This document shows positions 27,787 to 36,687 of a stretch of 64,000 nt of DNA, piece after piece. The stretch's first letter is position 1, and every line of letters begins with the position of its first letter. This stretch comes from Arsenophonus sp. aPb (GTDB lineage Bacteria > Pseudomonadota > Gammaproteobacteria > Enterobacterales > Enterobacteriaceae). The stretch is from contig NZ_CP123499.1 of assembly GCF_029873475.1 (NCBI RefSeq), positions 1,736,001 to 1,800,000 of the forward strand. Direction: 5' to 3'. The notes beneath the pieces were generated by a model. It was not told the origin of the DNA, ran no database searches, and was given only the letters and a program-made list of their open reading frames with translations. The position numbers and the translations under genes were made by a program.

Positions 27787-29253
27787 ATGAATACAAAATT
27801 TACTAAACCACTTATTACTCTTGTAATAACAATAATGTTAGCAGTTCCTATGATACCTGTTTATGCCGCTGTTGACGATAATCTACCCGATATTGGTACT
27901 ACCGCAGGCGGTACATTAACTATTGATCAAGAGATCATTATTGGTGACGCACTAACCCGCCAATTACGTGCTAGCACACCACTTATTTACGATCCCTTAT
28001 TAAATCAATATATTAATCATCTCGGCATGCGCTTAGTAAAAAATGCCCATTCAGTAAAAACACCGTTCCATTTTTACTTAATAAATAACCCTAATATTAA
28101 TGCTTATGCTTATTTTGGTGGTAATGTCGTTCTCCATTCTGCCCTTTTTCGTTATAGCCAAAATGAAAGTCAACTGGCCTCAGTGATCGCTCATGAAATT
28201 TCTCATGTAACACAAAGACATCTTGCCCGTATGCTAGAAGATCGTGAACGAAATGCACCATTAGCCTGGATAGGCGCTATTGGTTCAGCACTGTTAGTGA
28301 TGGCTAATCCACAAGCGGGTATTGCGGCGCTGACGGGAACATTAGCAGGAGTGCAACAAGGTATAATAAGCTTTACGCAATCTAACGAGCAAGAAGCTGA
28401 TCGAATTGGCATACAAACTTTACGTCGAGCCGGATTCGATCCGCGCGCCATGTCTGACTTTATGCAAATTTTAGCTGATCAGAGCCGTTATATGTCAAAA
28501 CCACCTGAAATGCTATTAACCCATCCATTACCAGATAGTCGTTTAGCTGATGCGCTAAATCGTTCAAATCAATACCCGAAAATTAACCTTCCTCCATCAC
28601 TGGATTTTATGCTGGCTCGAGTGCGCATTCTTGCCATGTATACAGATGGACAAAAAACCGTCCTTGAGGAAATTTTATCACAATATAGTCAGGGTGATGC
28701 TAAAGAAAGAATGGCGGCTGATTATGGTCATGCACTACGACTGAATGAAGATAAAAAATATCCGGCTGCGAGTAATATTGTGAACTTACTTTTAGCTAAA
28801 CAACCCACTAATCCCTGGTTTATTGATCTCATGACCGATATAGAAATTGGGCTAAATCAACCACTAAAAGCGATTTCTCGTTTACAAAGTGCACTAACCA
28901 AAACCCCAAACGACCCAGTGTTACAAATAAATCTGGCTAATGCCTACATTGCCAATAATCAGTATGAGCAAGCTAGTCAATTGTTACGTAAATACACTTT
29001 CGATAATCCCAATGACTTAAATGGTTGGACTTTGCTGGCAGAAGTTTCAGCTAAACAAGCTAAGCGAAGTGAAGAGTTAGCCGCTTATGCTGAAGGTATG
29101 GCTTTACGTGGCAATTATAATACTGCCATTCAATATCTTACTGATGCCAGTCGGTTGACAAAAACCGGTAGTTATGATCAAGCCAGATATGATGCGCGCA
29201 TTGATGCACTACGCCAGTTACAAATCCGTGATAAACAGTTACAAAAACGCTAA
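27787..29253 (+). CDS. bepA: Periplasmic metalloprotease/chaperone BepA (YfgC)
   Basis: 488 residues against 487 in E. coli. It is a periplasmic M48 metallopeptidase that helps assemble or degrade outer-membrane proteins such as LptD. A signal peptide ends near MIPVYAA (residues 1-27). The zinc motif is VIAHEISHVTQRH and the third-ligand helix is NEQEADRIGI. TPR repeats fill the C-terminal half (about 310-480). The ATG at 27787 gives the signal peptide directly; earlier in-frame starts (TTG 27706, ATG 27742) would bury it. yfgD follows 12 bases later. Confidence 0.95.
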   Translation: MNTKFTKPLITLVITIMLAVPMIPVYAAVDDNLPDIGTTAGGTLTIDQEIIIGDALTRQLRASTPLIYDPLLNQYINHLGMRLVKNAHSVKTPFHFYLINNPNINAYAYFGGNVVLHSALFRYSQNESQLASVIAHEISHVTQRHLARMLEDRERNAPLAWIGAIGSALLVMANPQAGIAALTGTLAGVQQGIISFTQSNEQEADRIGIQTLRRAGFDPRAMSDFMQILADQSRYMSKPPEMLLTHPLPDSRLADALNRSNQYPKINLPPSLDFMLARVRILAMYTDGQKTVLEEILSQYSQGDAKERMAADYGHALRLNEDKKYPAASNIVNLLLAKQPTNPWFIDLMTDIEIGLNQPLKAISRLQSALTKTPNDPVLQINLANAYIANNQYEQASQLLRKYTFDNPNDLNGWTLLAEVSAKQAKRSEELAAYAEGMALRGNYNTAIQYLTDASRLTKTGSYDQARYDARIDALRQLQIRDKQLQKR

Positions 29254-29265
29254 GGAACTTATTCT

Positions 29266-29625
29266 ATGTCTCAACAAGTGACAATTTATCATAATCCTCG
29301 TTGTTCAAAAAGCCGACAAACCCTACAGCTATTAGAGGATATGGGGGTTGAACCGCGCATCATTGAATATCTTAAAACACCACCAACCATCGATAGCTTA
29401 AAAACCTTACTTTGGCAATTAGGTTTCACTGAACCGCGTCAATTAATGAGGAGCAATGAAATAGTTTATCAAACACTTAATTTATCTGACCGCGCGTTAT
29501 CAGACGAGGTGTTACTCCAAGCAATGCATGATAATCCGATCTTGATAGAGCGACCAATTGTTGTTGTCAATGGGCATGCTCAACTAGGTCGTCCACCAGA
29601 ATTAGTGAAAAAGCTATTTAAATAG
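29266..29625 (+). CDS. yfgD: ArsC-family glutaredoxin-fold protein YfgD
   Basis: 119 residues, identical in length to E. coli YfgD. YHNPRCSKSRQTLQLL carries the redox Cys of the arsenate-reductase family, followed by EPRIIEYLKTPP and the Arg block LIERPIVV. No ars genes are near, so arsenate reduction is not shown; a general thiol-reductase role is possible. It is co-directional with bepA, 12 bases apart. Confidence 0.93.
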   Translation: MSQQVTIYHNPRCSKSRQTLQLLEDMGVEPRIIEYLKTPPTIDSLKTLLWQLGFTEPRQLMRSNEIVYQTLNLSDRALSDEVLLQAMHDNPILIERPIVVVNGHAQLGRPPELVKKLFK

Positions 29626-29634
29626 TCTTCTATC

Positions 29635-29665
29635 TTGAAGAGGTAAAACAAGTTTACCTCTTCAA
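29635..29665. terminator. Hairpin between convergent yfgD and hda
   Basis: A perfect 13-bp inverted repeat (TTGAAGAGGTAAA at 29635-29647, complement at 29653-29665, five-base loop) fills the gap between the yfgD and hda stop codons. Flanking T runs are weak on both sides; it probably acts in both directions. Confidence 0.65.
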
Positions 29666-30370
29666 TTAAAGCTTAAGAATATCCTTGACGAAGGGTATAG
29701 TCAGTTTACGCTGAGCAACTATCGAAGCATGATCTAACTCATCTAACATAGTAAATAGTGTACGGGTTTTTCTATCCAAACGTTTTAATACAAAACGACT
29801 AACCTCTTCAGATAACTCAAAACCGCGTAATTTAGCGCGTAATTGTAGTGCTAGGATCTTATCGTCATCACTAAGTGGATGAAGTTTATAGATCTGCCCC
29901 CAATCGAGTCTGGATGCTAAATCAGGTAAAGTTAAATCAATCAACCTTGGCGGCTTATTACCGGTGATCAATAAACAGCTTTTGCCGTTTTCTAAGATAC
30001 GATTATATAAATTAAAAAGTGCTAATTCCCACTCTTCATCATCGGCAATGCAATGAACATTATCAATGCAAACAAGTGCTAAATGCTCCATACCATCTAA
30101 AACATCAGGGACAAAATAGCTACGTTTATCCAGAGGAACATAACCAACCGCCTCACCTTTTTGTGACAATTCAGTACATGCAGCATGTAATAAATGGCTT
30201 TTACCACTACCTTCTTGCTGAGACCAAAAATATATATAGCTACTATGAAATTGATTAATAGCAGATTTAATGGCCGCTAATAAAATACCATTTTCGCCAG
30301 TAATAAAACTGGCAAAGGTTTCATCATCGGGCGTAGATAAAGGTAATGAAAGCTGCGACGGCGTATTCAG
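29666..30370 (-). CDS. hda: DnaA inactivator Hda
   Basis: 234 residues. Hda, with the DNA-loaded sliding clamp, stimulates ATP hydrolysis by DnaA to stop re-initiation of replication. The clamp-binding motif QLSLPL is at the N-terminus. The AAA+ core has Walker A WSQQEGSGKSHLLHAA, Walker B LVCIDNVH and a sensor/Arg stretch LPDLASRLDWGQIYKL. The best start is a CTG at 30368-30370: AGAGG sits at the right distance from it and the product then begins (M)NTPSQLSLPL like E. coli Hda. A GTG two codons earlier is too close to that site. uraA is upstream on the same strand. Confidence 0.94.
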   Translation of the reverse strand: MNTPSQLSLPLSTPDDETFASFITGENGILLAAIKSAINQFHSSYIYFWSQQEGSGKSHLLHAACTELSQKGEAVGYVPLDKRSYFVPDVLDGMEHLALVCIDNVHCIADDEEWELALFNLYNRILENGKSCLLITGNKPPRLIDLTLPDLASRLDWGQIYKLHPLSDDDKILALQLRAKLRGFELSEEVSRFVLKRLDRKTRTLFTMLDELDHASIVAQRKLTIPFVKDILKL

Positions 30371-30492
30371 AAGCACCTCTTTCTGTATAGATAAGAAAAC
30401 ACATACAGCTTAACACAAAAGTTGTAATTAGATGAACTTAAACAATATCATCCGATGAAACTAACAATTTGGTTATTATTCCAGTAAAATAG

Positions 30493-31788
30493 CTATTTTT
30501 TAATCGGGTCAATCGACTCAATTTTAGAAGTTATATAAGTTTTTTCTGGCCGAATAATATTAATCAGGCGAAAAATTAACGACATTATAATACCGATAAT
30601 GGTAGCAAGTGCCATCCCCTTCAGCTCAGCAGCACCAATATGGATCGTCGCACCACTTACGCCAATAATTAGAATAACTGAAGTCAATATTAAGTTTTGT
30701 GGTTTGTTATAGTCTACACGAGAATCAATTAATACTCGAATACCTGATGCCGCGATAACACCATAAAGTAATAAGGAAACACCCCCCATCACTGGAACTG
30801 GGATAAGCTGAATTGCAGCCGCTAATTTACCAACACAGGAAAGCATGATAGCTAAGATTGCCGCGCCACCAATTACCCAAGTACTATATACTTTAGTGAT
30901 CGCCATTACACCAATATTTTCACCATAGGTGGTATTCGGTGTTGAACCAAAAAATCCTGAAATGGTGGTTGATAAACCATTGGCAAACATTGAACGGTGT
31001 AAACCGGGATCTTTTAATAAATCTCGCCCAACAATATTGGCAGTTACAACCAAATGACCCACATGTTCCGCAATAACAACTAGCGCGGCAGGCAAAATAG
31101 TCAAAATAGCAAACCACTCAAATCGTGGAGAATAAAATGTGGGTAATGCAAACCATGGCGCGGTAATAACGGGAGTTAAATCAACTTTTCCCATTAAAAA
31201 GGCAAGTAAATAGCCGACAACCACACCAATCAAAATAGGAATAATCGCTAAGAAGCCTCGAAAAACCACCGAACATAAAATGGTCACAATCAACGTCACC
31301 ACTGAAATAATTAAACTACTTGAATCAACCGATATATCCGCTTTAGGTAAAAGCCCTGCCATGCCAGCTGCCGTTTGCGCTAATTCCAGACCAATAACAG
31401 CCACAATCGCGCCCATTGCCGCAGGAGGAAAAATAATATTGATCCAATTTCTACCTGCTATTTTTACAATTAGTGATACTAAGCAAAAAAGTAGTCCACA
31501 AACAATAAATCCGCCCAATGCTAACTCATAACCAAGGGGTAATAACAATAAAACTGGCGAAATAAAAGCAAAACTTGAGCCCAGATAAGCAGGAATACGC
31601 CCCCGACAAATAATTAAATAGAGCAATGTACCAATACCATTAAACAATAAAACGGTTGCAGGGTTGATGTTAAATAAAATAGGGACTAATACTGTCGCAC
31701 CAAACATAGCAAATAGATGCTGAAAACTTAATGGAATAGTTTCTCTTAGCGGCGGCCTTTCTGCTACGCCAATTACGCGGCGGGTCAT
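30493..31788 (-). CDS. uraA: Uracil:H+ symporter
   Basis: 431 residues, close to E. coli UraA. It imports uracil across the inner membrane by proton symport. The 14-helix NAT/NCS2 fold is visible. Family blocks are SFQHLFAMFGATVLVPILF, GSSFAFISPVLLLLPLGYE, the uracil-contact segment VVIAEHVGHLVVT and the NAT signature region FGSTPNTTYGENIGVMAI. The ATG at 31788 with AGGA upstream matches the family start. In E. coli it is directly behind upp; here 1.4 kb with an accessory gene on the other strand separates them. Confidence 0.97.
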   Translation of the reverse strand: MTRRVIGVAERPPLRETIPLSFQHLFAMFGATVLVPILFNINPATVLLFNGIGTLLYLIICRGRIPAYLGSSFAFISPVLLLLPLGYELALGGFIVCGLLFCLVSLIVKIAGRNWINIIFPPAAMGAIVAVIGLELAQTAAGMAGLLPKADISVDSSSLIISVVTLIVTILCSVVFRGFLAIIPILIGVVVGYLLAFLMGKVDLTPVITAPWFALPTFYSPRFEWFAILTILPAALVVIAEHVGHLVVTANIVGRDLLKDPGLHRSMFANGLSTTISGFFGSTPNTTYGENIGVMAITKVYSTWVIGGAAILAIMLSCVGKLAAAIQLIPVPVMGGVSLLLYGVIAASGIRVLIDSRVDYNKPQNLILTSVILIIGVSGATIHIGAAELKGMALATIIGIIMSLIFRLINIIRPEKTYITSKIESIDPIKK

Positions 31789-32374
31789 GAGCAATATCCT
31801 CTCAATAACTAATAATTGATATATTATTACTCATCAAAACTGATCAATAAAGCCCACCTTTTAATATTTTAATTTCATAACAGAAAATTGTATCAAAAAT
31901 TAAGTAAGCTCTGGTAAGATAAAAACCATTTCTTAGGACTAATCACCAAAAAAAGCAAATTTTATCGTAATTAAGATAGCAAGATTAACACTTCATTTTA
32001 TGGACTTTAACTTATCACCTAAAGATATAAAAAGTATTATTCAGGTTAAATTTTCCCTACTTTCTGATTGGTTAAAACAAAACAATACCAAAGTAGAAAA
32101 TAATAACTATTTGCTGTGTTTTAATTAATATACTTTACTACTTTGATTACAAAATAAAAAAATGCCAATGATTTTCTTATATCATAATTAATTATACATA
32201 GTATATTAAAATTAAATAATAATATAGGTTATCTGGTTAGTATCAGGAGAATAATCATTACAGTTTTATTTGATAAAATTATGACAATATATTTTAAATT
32301 AGTGGATAAAAAATTTTAATAAAAATTAGACTCAATAAATTATAAAATTAATTATTTTAATTAAAGGAATATTT
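31789..32374. other. AT-rich accessory intergenic region splitting uraA and upp
   Basis: About 590 bases not present in the usual upp-uraA operon. It must contain the new uraA promoter and that of the gene at 32375. A 42-codon plus-strand frame lies at 32000-32128 and is listed separately. Nothing else is recognisable. Confidence 0.5.
32000..32128 (+). CDS. Possible 42-residue hypothetical protein
   Basis: An ATG-to-stop frame encoding MDFNLSPKDIKSIIQ..., ending in an Asn-rich NNTKVENNNY stretch. No ribosome-binding site is visible and there is no homology I recognise. It may be a remnant of a larger accessory gene. It is listed because it is the only frame in this insertion besides the gene at 32375. 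Confidence 0.22.
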   Translation: MDFNLSPKDIKSIIQVKFSLLSDWLKQNNTKVENNNYLLCFN

Positions 32375-33112
32375 ATGATAAATACAAATAAATTTAACAG
32401 TATCGATAATTCTATTGATACATCAAAATATAGTGGTGAAAATATTAGTCATTTATTAGGTTGTGCTGAAATATTTGGTCATGGAAAAGAAAAAGCCATC
32501 CAAGATGATAATCAATGGAATGAAAATAATGATAGAGACACAAATGCCAAAAAACTGGCCGCTTCACCGACAAATTTTGTTACCACAATAATAACTAATA
32601 TCCGTGACCAATCAAAATGGGCACCGACTAATTCATTAGATAATGCATCGCTTTATTTAAGGAACTACTTAGATTATCTCTATCAAATTAGAACCTGTAA
32701 CTATATTTTAAATTTTAATAGCCGCTCAAGCAATTTCAAAACTAGTAATCCACACCAATTAGCTGAACATATTATTGCCACGCATAAATTTATTGACAAT
32801 GATGAACGTGCTAGTTTAACTAAAGAGTTAGCAACCAATCTAACGGATTTTGTAAAATTTAATGAAGAGGAGCATAATTTTATTCAGTTTATTGAACCAG
32901 TAATAAAAGCAGACAAACAAGCTAAACTATTCTATTACAGTATGTATTCTAACCCCGCTTCCGGCTATGATTTTAATTACATAGCACAAGAGTTTATTTT
33001 TGATCCCAATAAACTGACAGAAGAAAATGCCAAAATTGAATTAAATAAAAATTATGAAGGGCTAAAACGTTGGTTGGATAAAAATAGAGCGAAAAAAACG
33101 CCCAAAAATTAA
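32375..33112 (+). CDS. Accessory protein of unknown function, candidate effector
   Basis: 245 residues, not recognised. AAAGGA lies six bases before the ATG, so translation is likely. There is no signal peptide or membrane helix. The first 60 residues are Asn/Ser/Asp-rich and probably flexible. The rest looks helical and charged (for example LTKELATNLTDFVKFNEEEH), and the C-terminus is basic (KNRAKKTPKN). It lies alone between upp and uraA, on the opposite strand, and has a hairpin behind it. Very low GC and this position suggest acquisition. A flexible N-terminus with a helical body would suit a secreted effector, but that is inference only. Confidence 0.6.
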   Translation: MINTNKFNSIDNSIDTSKYSGENISHLLGCAEIFGHGKEKAIQDDNQWNENNDRDTNAKKLAASPTNFVTTIITNIRDQSKWAPTNSLDNASLYLRNYLDYLYQIRTCNYILNFNSRSSNFKTSNPHQLAEHIIATHKFIDNDERASLTKELATNLTDFVKFNEEEHNFIQFIEPVIKADKQAKLFYYSMYSNPASGYDFNYIAQEFIFDPNKLTEENAKIELNKNYEGLKRWLDKNRAKKTPKN

Positions 33113-33145
33113 CTAATTAAATTTAAAATAATAGTTTTCACGCTT

Positions 33146-33175
33146 AATAAGATTGGTATCGCAGCCAATCTTATT
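33146..33175. terminator. Hairpin between the accessory gene and upp
   Basis: AATAAGATTGG (33146-33156) pairs perfectly with CCAATCTTATT (33165-33175), eight-base loop. It is followed by a T-rich stretch on the plus strand and lies between two convergent genes, so it probably serves both. Confidence 0.7.
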
Positions 33176-33222
33176 TATTTTCAATGACTATCAGTAATAA
33201 AAAATAACTTAAACGATAAATG

Positions 33223-33849
33223 TTACTTAGTACCAAATATCTTATCGCCCGCATCACCTAAACCAGGAACAATATAACCATGTTCATCCAAATGATCATC
33301 AATCGATGCGGTATAAAGTTCAACATCGGGGTGAGCAGCCTCTAGTGCTTTAATACCCTCGGGTGCGGCAACTAATACCAATATTTTGATAACCTGACAG
33401 CCTGCTTGCTTAAGTAAATCAATCGTGGCAATCATTGAACCACCGGTAGCTAACATCGGATCAACAACCAATGCCATGCGTTCATTAATATTTGAAGCCA
33501 GCTTTTGAAAATATGAAATAGGCTCCAACGTCTTTTCATCACGATAAACACCTACAACACTTATACGGGCGCTAGGAATATTTTCCAATACCCCATCCAT
33601 CATTCCTAATCCAGCACGTAAAATTGGCACAACGGTAATTTTTTTTCCTTTAATTTGCTCGATGTTTACCTGACCACACCAACCTTCTATTGCAATTGTC
33701 TCGGTTTCTAAGTTTGCTGTTGCTTCATAAGTTAAAAGACTGCCCACTTCTGAGGCCAATTCACGAAAACGTTTAGTACTAATATCTTTGTCCCGTAATA
33801 AACCCAATTTATGTTTAACTAACGGGTGTTTTACCTCAACGATTTTCAC
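33223..33849 (-). CDS. upp: Uracil phosphoribosyltransferase
   Basis: 208 residues, the E. coli length. It makes UMP from uracil and PRPP. The PRPP-binding motif is VVDPMLATGGSMIATID, the uracil-binding C-terminus is DEHGYIVPGLGDAGDKIFGT, and VPILRAGLGMMDG is conserved. It is divergent from purM. Its usual operon partner uraA lies 1.4 kb downstream, beyond the inserted gene. Confidence 0.98.
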   Translation of the reverse strand: MKIVEVKHPLVKHKLGLLRDKDISTKRFRELASEVGSLLTYEATANLETETIAIEGWCGQVNIEQIKGKKITVVPILRAGLGMMDGVLENIPSARISVVGVYRDEKTLEPISYFQKLASNINERMALVVDPMLATGGSMIATIDLLKQAGCQVIKILVLVAAPEGIKALEAAHPDVELYTASIDDHLDEHGYIVPGLGDAGDKIFGTK

Positions 33850-34001
33850 GCTACTCTCCTTCAGTACAAACTATCTACAAATAAAAAATTAGCAGATTAT
33901 AGCGCTTTTTCTGCCCTCTTCCACTGCTAGATTAAGGTTTTCCATATATAAAATTCATTTTACGCGCTTTTGCACTTTATTATCAAAACCAATAAAGAGT
34001 C

Positions 34002-34017
34002 TCGCAAACGTTTGCTT
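34002..34017. promoter_or_regulatory. PurR-type operator upstream of purMN
   Basis: TCGCAAACGTTTGCTT is close to the PurR consensus, with a near-perfect palindromic core. It lies 65 bases before the purM start, where E. coli has its PurR site. Confidence 0.87.
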
Positions 34018-34081
34018 AGGCTGGTAGAATTATCGTTGTTTCCATCTATTTTACTAAATGCAATCGCCTTGGGAGCTTGCT

Positions 34082-35125
34082 GTGACAGATAAAATTTCTC
34101 TCAGCTATAAAGATGCTGGTGTCAATATCGATGCAGGTAATATACTGGTCGAACGTATTAAAGGTGCAGTTAAAGAAACCCGCCGCCCAGAAGTAATGGG
34201 GGGATTAGGCGGATTTGGCGCACTGTGTGCCTTACCACAAAAGTATCGTGAGCCAATATTAGTTTCAGGCACCGATGGTGTCGGAACCAAACTGCGATTA
34301 GCTATGGATTTAAAACGCCATGATACCATTGGCATTGATTTGGTTGCCATGTGCGTTAATGATCTAATTGTTCAAGGAGCGGAGCCCCTCTTTTTTCTCG
34401 ATTATTACGCAACTGGTAAACTAGATGTGGACACAGCTAGCAATGTGATCAAAAGCATTGCAGCAGGCTGTAAACAATCAGGCTGTGCCCTGGTCGGTGG
34501 AGAAACAGCAGAGATGCCGGGTATGTATCATGGCGACGATTATGATATAGCCGGTTTTTGTGTTGGTGTAGTCGAAAAAACAAAAATTATTGATGGTAGC
34601 AAAGTTAAAGCTGGCGATGCCCTCATTGCTTTAGGCTCTAGTGGCCCTCATTCCAATGGCTATTCATTAATTAGAAAAATCCTACAGCTAAACCAAGTAG
34701 ATCCAACCACCATACAACTAGAAAATAAGTCACTGGCAGAAAGTTTGTTAGCACCAACGCGCATTTATGTTAAAAATATTCTAGCGTTAATTGAAAGACT
34801 GGATATTCATGCCATTGCCCATATAACCGGTGGTGGTTTTTGGGAAAATATTCCACGTGTTTTACCAGCAAATACCCAAGCGCAAATTGATGGCGCGAGC
34901 TGGCAATGGCCAGCCATATTTAGTTGGTTACAACAAACCGGTAATGTAACGACTCATGAAATGTACCGCACCTTTAATTGTGGTGTTGGCATGGTAATTG
35001 TAATACCGGCAGAAGAAGTTTCTGGCGCGTTACAACTGCTCAATCAACTGGGTGAAAATGCCTGGCTCATTGGTGAAATTGTCGCGAGCAAGGCGAATGA
35101 ACTACAGGTGACAATCAGCAAATGA
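34082..35125 (+). CDS. purM: Phosphoribosylformylglycinamidine cyclo-ligase (AIR synthetase)
   Basis: 347 residues. It closes the imidazole ring in purine synthesis with ATP. Conserved blocks: EVMGGLGGFGALCALP, LVSGTDGVGTKLRLAM, the metal-binding DLVAMCVNDL and LVGGETAEMPGMY. The GTG at 34082 has GGGAG six bases upstream and gives the family start (M)TDKISLSYKDAGV; an in-frame ATG eight codons earlier is rejected. purN overlaps its stop codon (ATGA). Confidence 0.97.
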   Translation: MTDKISLSYKDAGVNIDAGNILVERIKGAVKETRRPEVMGGLGGFGALCALPQKYREPILVSGTDGVGTKLRLAMDLKRHDTIGIDLVAMCVNDLIVQGAEPLFFLDYYATGKLDVDTASNVIKSIAAGCKQSGCALVGGETAEMPGMYHGDDYDIAGFCVGVVEKTKIIDGSKVKAGDALIALGSSGPHSNGYSLIRKILQLNQVDPTTIQLENKSLAESLLAPTRIYVKNILALIERLDIHAIAHITGGGFWENIPRVLPANTQAQIDGASWQWPAIFSWLQQTGNVTTHEMYRTFNCGVGMVIVIPAEEVSGALQLLNQLGENAWLIGEIVASKANELQVTISK

Positions 35126-35766
35126 AAAATCTCGTGATATTAATTTCTGGCAACGGCAGTAATTTACAAGCCATTATTGATGCTTGCCAAAAACAAAATA
35201 TTACCGCAAAAATTAGTGCGGTTTTCAGTGATAATCCGACGGCTTATGGTTTAGAACGGGCTAAGCAAGCCGCGATCCCAACCGTTGTGATGCCAAAAAC
35301 GGATTACGCAGATAACCAGACTTATGATGCATCACTCATGACCGAGATAGCACAATATCAGCCAGATCTGATTGTACTGGCGGGTTACATGCGCATTCTC
35401 ACACCACGCTTTGTCAGCCATTATTTAGGTAAAATAATTAATATTCATCCTTCTCTATTGCCTAAGTATCCTGGATTAAATACCCACCGTAAAGCGCTGG
35501 CAAATGGTGATAAAGAGCATGGTACTTCTATTCATTTTGTCACTGAGAAATTAGATGCAGGCCCGATTATTTTACAAGCTAAAGTACCTATTTTTGCGGA
35601 AGATCAAGTGCAAGATATTATTGCGCGCGTTCAAACACAAGAGCATCGTATTTATCCATTAGTCATTAATTGGTTTGTTAAAGATCGATTAGTGATGGTT
35701 AATAATTCAGCTTTCTTAGATGGTTGTAAATTACCTGAACAAGGTTACGCCAATGATGAAGATTAA
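35122..35766 (+). CDS. purN: Phosphoribosylglycinamide formyltransferase (GART)
   Basis: 214 residues. It transfers formyl from 10-formyltetrahydrofolate to GAR. The N-terminal phosphate-binding loop is LISGNGSNLQAI. The catalytic Asn-His region is INIHPSLLPKYPGLNTH, followed by the conserved Asp in EKLDAGPIILQ. Its ATG overlaps the purM stop by four bases, so the two are translationally coupled in a purMN operon. Confidence 0.97.
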   Translation: MKNLVILISGNGSNLQAIIDACQKQNITAKISAVFSDNPTAYGLERAKQAAIPTVVMPKTDYADNQTYDASLMTEIAQYQPDLIVLAGYMRILTPRFVSHYLGKIINIHPSLLPKYPGLNTHRKALANGDKEHGTSIHFVTEKLDAGPIILQAKVPIFAEDQVQDIIARVQTQEHRIYPLVINWFVKDRLVMVNNSAFLDGCKLPEQGYANDED

Positions 35767-36045
35767 CATCATCCCTCGCTATGTGATGCCTATGGCATCA
35801 CAATTTTGTATACTCATATAGCCCCATATTTATATCAAGTCTAATTGACTAATTTTGTAGTAATAATCACCCAATACTTAACGAATTAGTTATCGAAAAC
35901 TGAGTTTATTGCTAAAATATAGTTGCCCTTATTTATCACTCAGCTTGATTCTGTTATTTTTTGACTGATCAAAGTGACTAAAAATGCAGAACATCCATAG
36001 TGACTATTTTTATATGCTAAGTTTTACTTCCAATCGAGGTATCAA

Positions 36046-36630
36046 ATGCCTACTGGCAAAAAAAACGAGTCGATTACATTACGACCTTTAGAACGTGAAG
36101 ATCTCCCATTTGTCCATCAATTAGATAATAACGCCAGTGTTATGCGTTATTGGTTCGAAGAACCTTATGAAGCCTTTGTTGAATTAAGCGATTTGTATGA
36201 TAAACACATTCATGATCAGTTAGAACGTCGGTTCATTATTGAAAATGAAGGCACTAAAATTGGTTTAATCGAATTAGTAGAAATAAATTACATTCATCGT
36301 CGAGCTGAAATTGGGATTATTATTGATCCGGCATTTCAAGGTAAAGGATATGCGGCAAAAGCCACTAACTTAGCAATGGATTATGCCTTTTCGGTCCTAA
36401 ACCTCTATAAAGTTTACTTGATTGTCGATAAAGAAAATACCAAAGCGCTACATATTTATAAAAAGTTGGGTTTTCATATTGAAGGCGATCTGGTAGATGA
36501 ATTTTTTATTAATGGCAAATATCGTACCGTCATTCGGATGAGTATTTTTCAACATCAATACAGTGAAATGAAAAAAAAATCTCGCGTAGAGAGTAATAAA
36601 ATACCTGAAAAATCATCAGTAATCAGATAA
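36046..36630 (+). CDS. speG: Spermidine N1-acetyltransferase
   Basis: 194 residues; E. coli SpeG is 186. It is a GNAT enzyme that acetylates spermidine and spermine to limit polyamine toxicity. LRPLEREDLPFVHQLDNNASVMRYWFEEPYE is nearly identical to E. coli. The acetyl-CoA loop is DPAFQGKGYAAKAT and the C-terminal block is LVDEFFINGKYRTVIRMSIFQHQY. It stands alone between purN and ppk, a different setting from E. coli. Confidence 0.96.
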   Translation: MPTGKKNESITLRPLEREDLPFVHQLDNNASVMRYWFEEPYEAFVELSDLYDKHIHDQLERRFIIENEGTKIGLIELVEINYIHRRAEIGIIIDPAFQGKGYAAKATNLAMDYAFSVLNLYKVYLIVDKENTKALHIYKKLGFHIEGDLVDEFFINGKYRTVIRMSIFQHQYSEMKKKSRVESNKIPEKSSVIR

Positions 36631-36687
36631 GCTGGTAAGTATCAATATCCCGTATTACTAAATAACAATAATGGTTATGGAGTAAAG

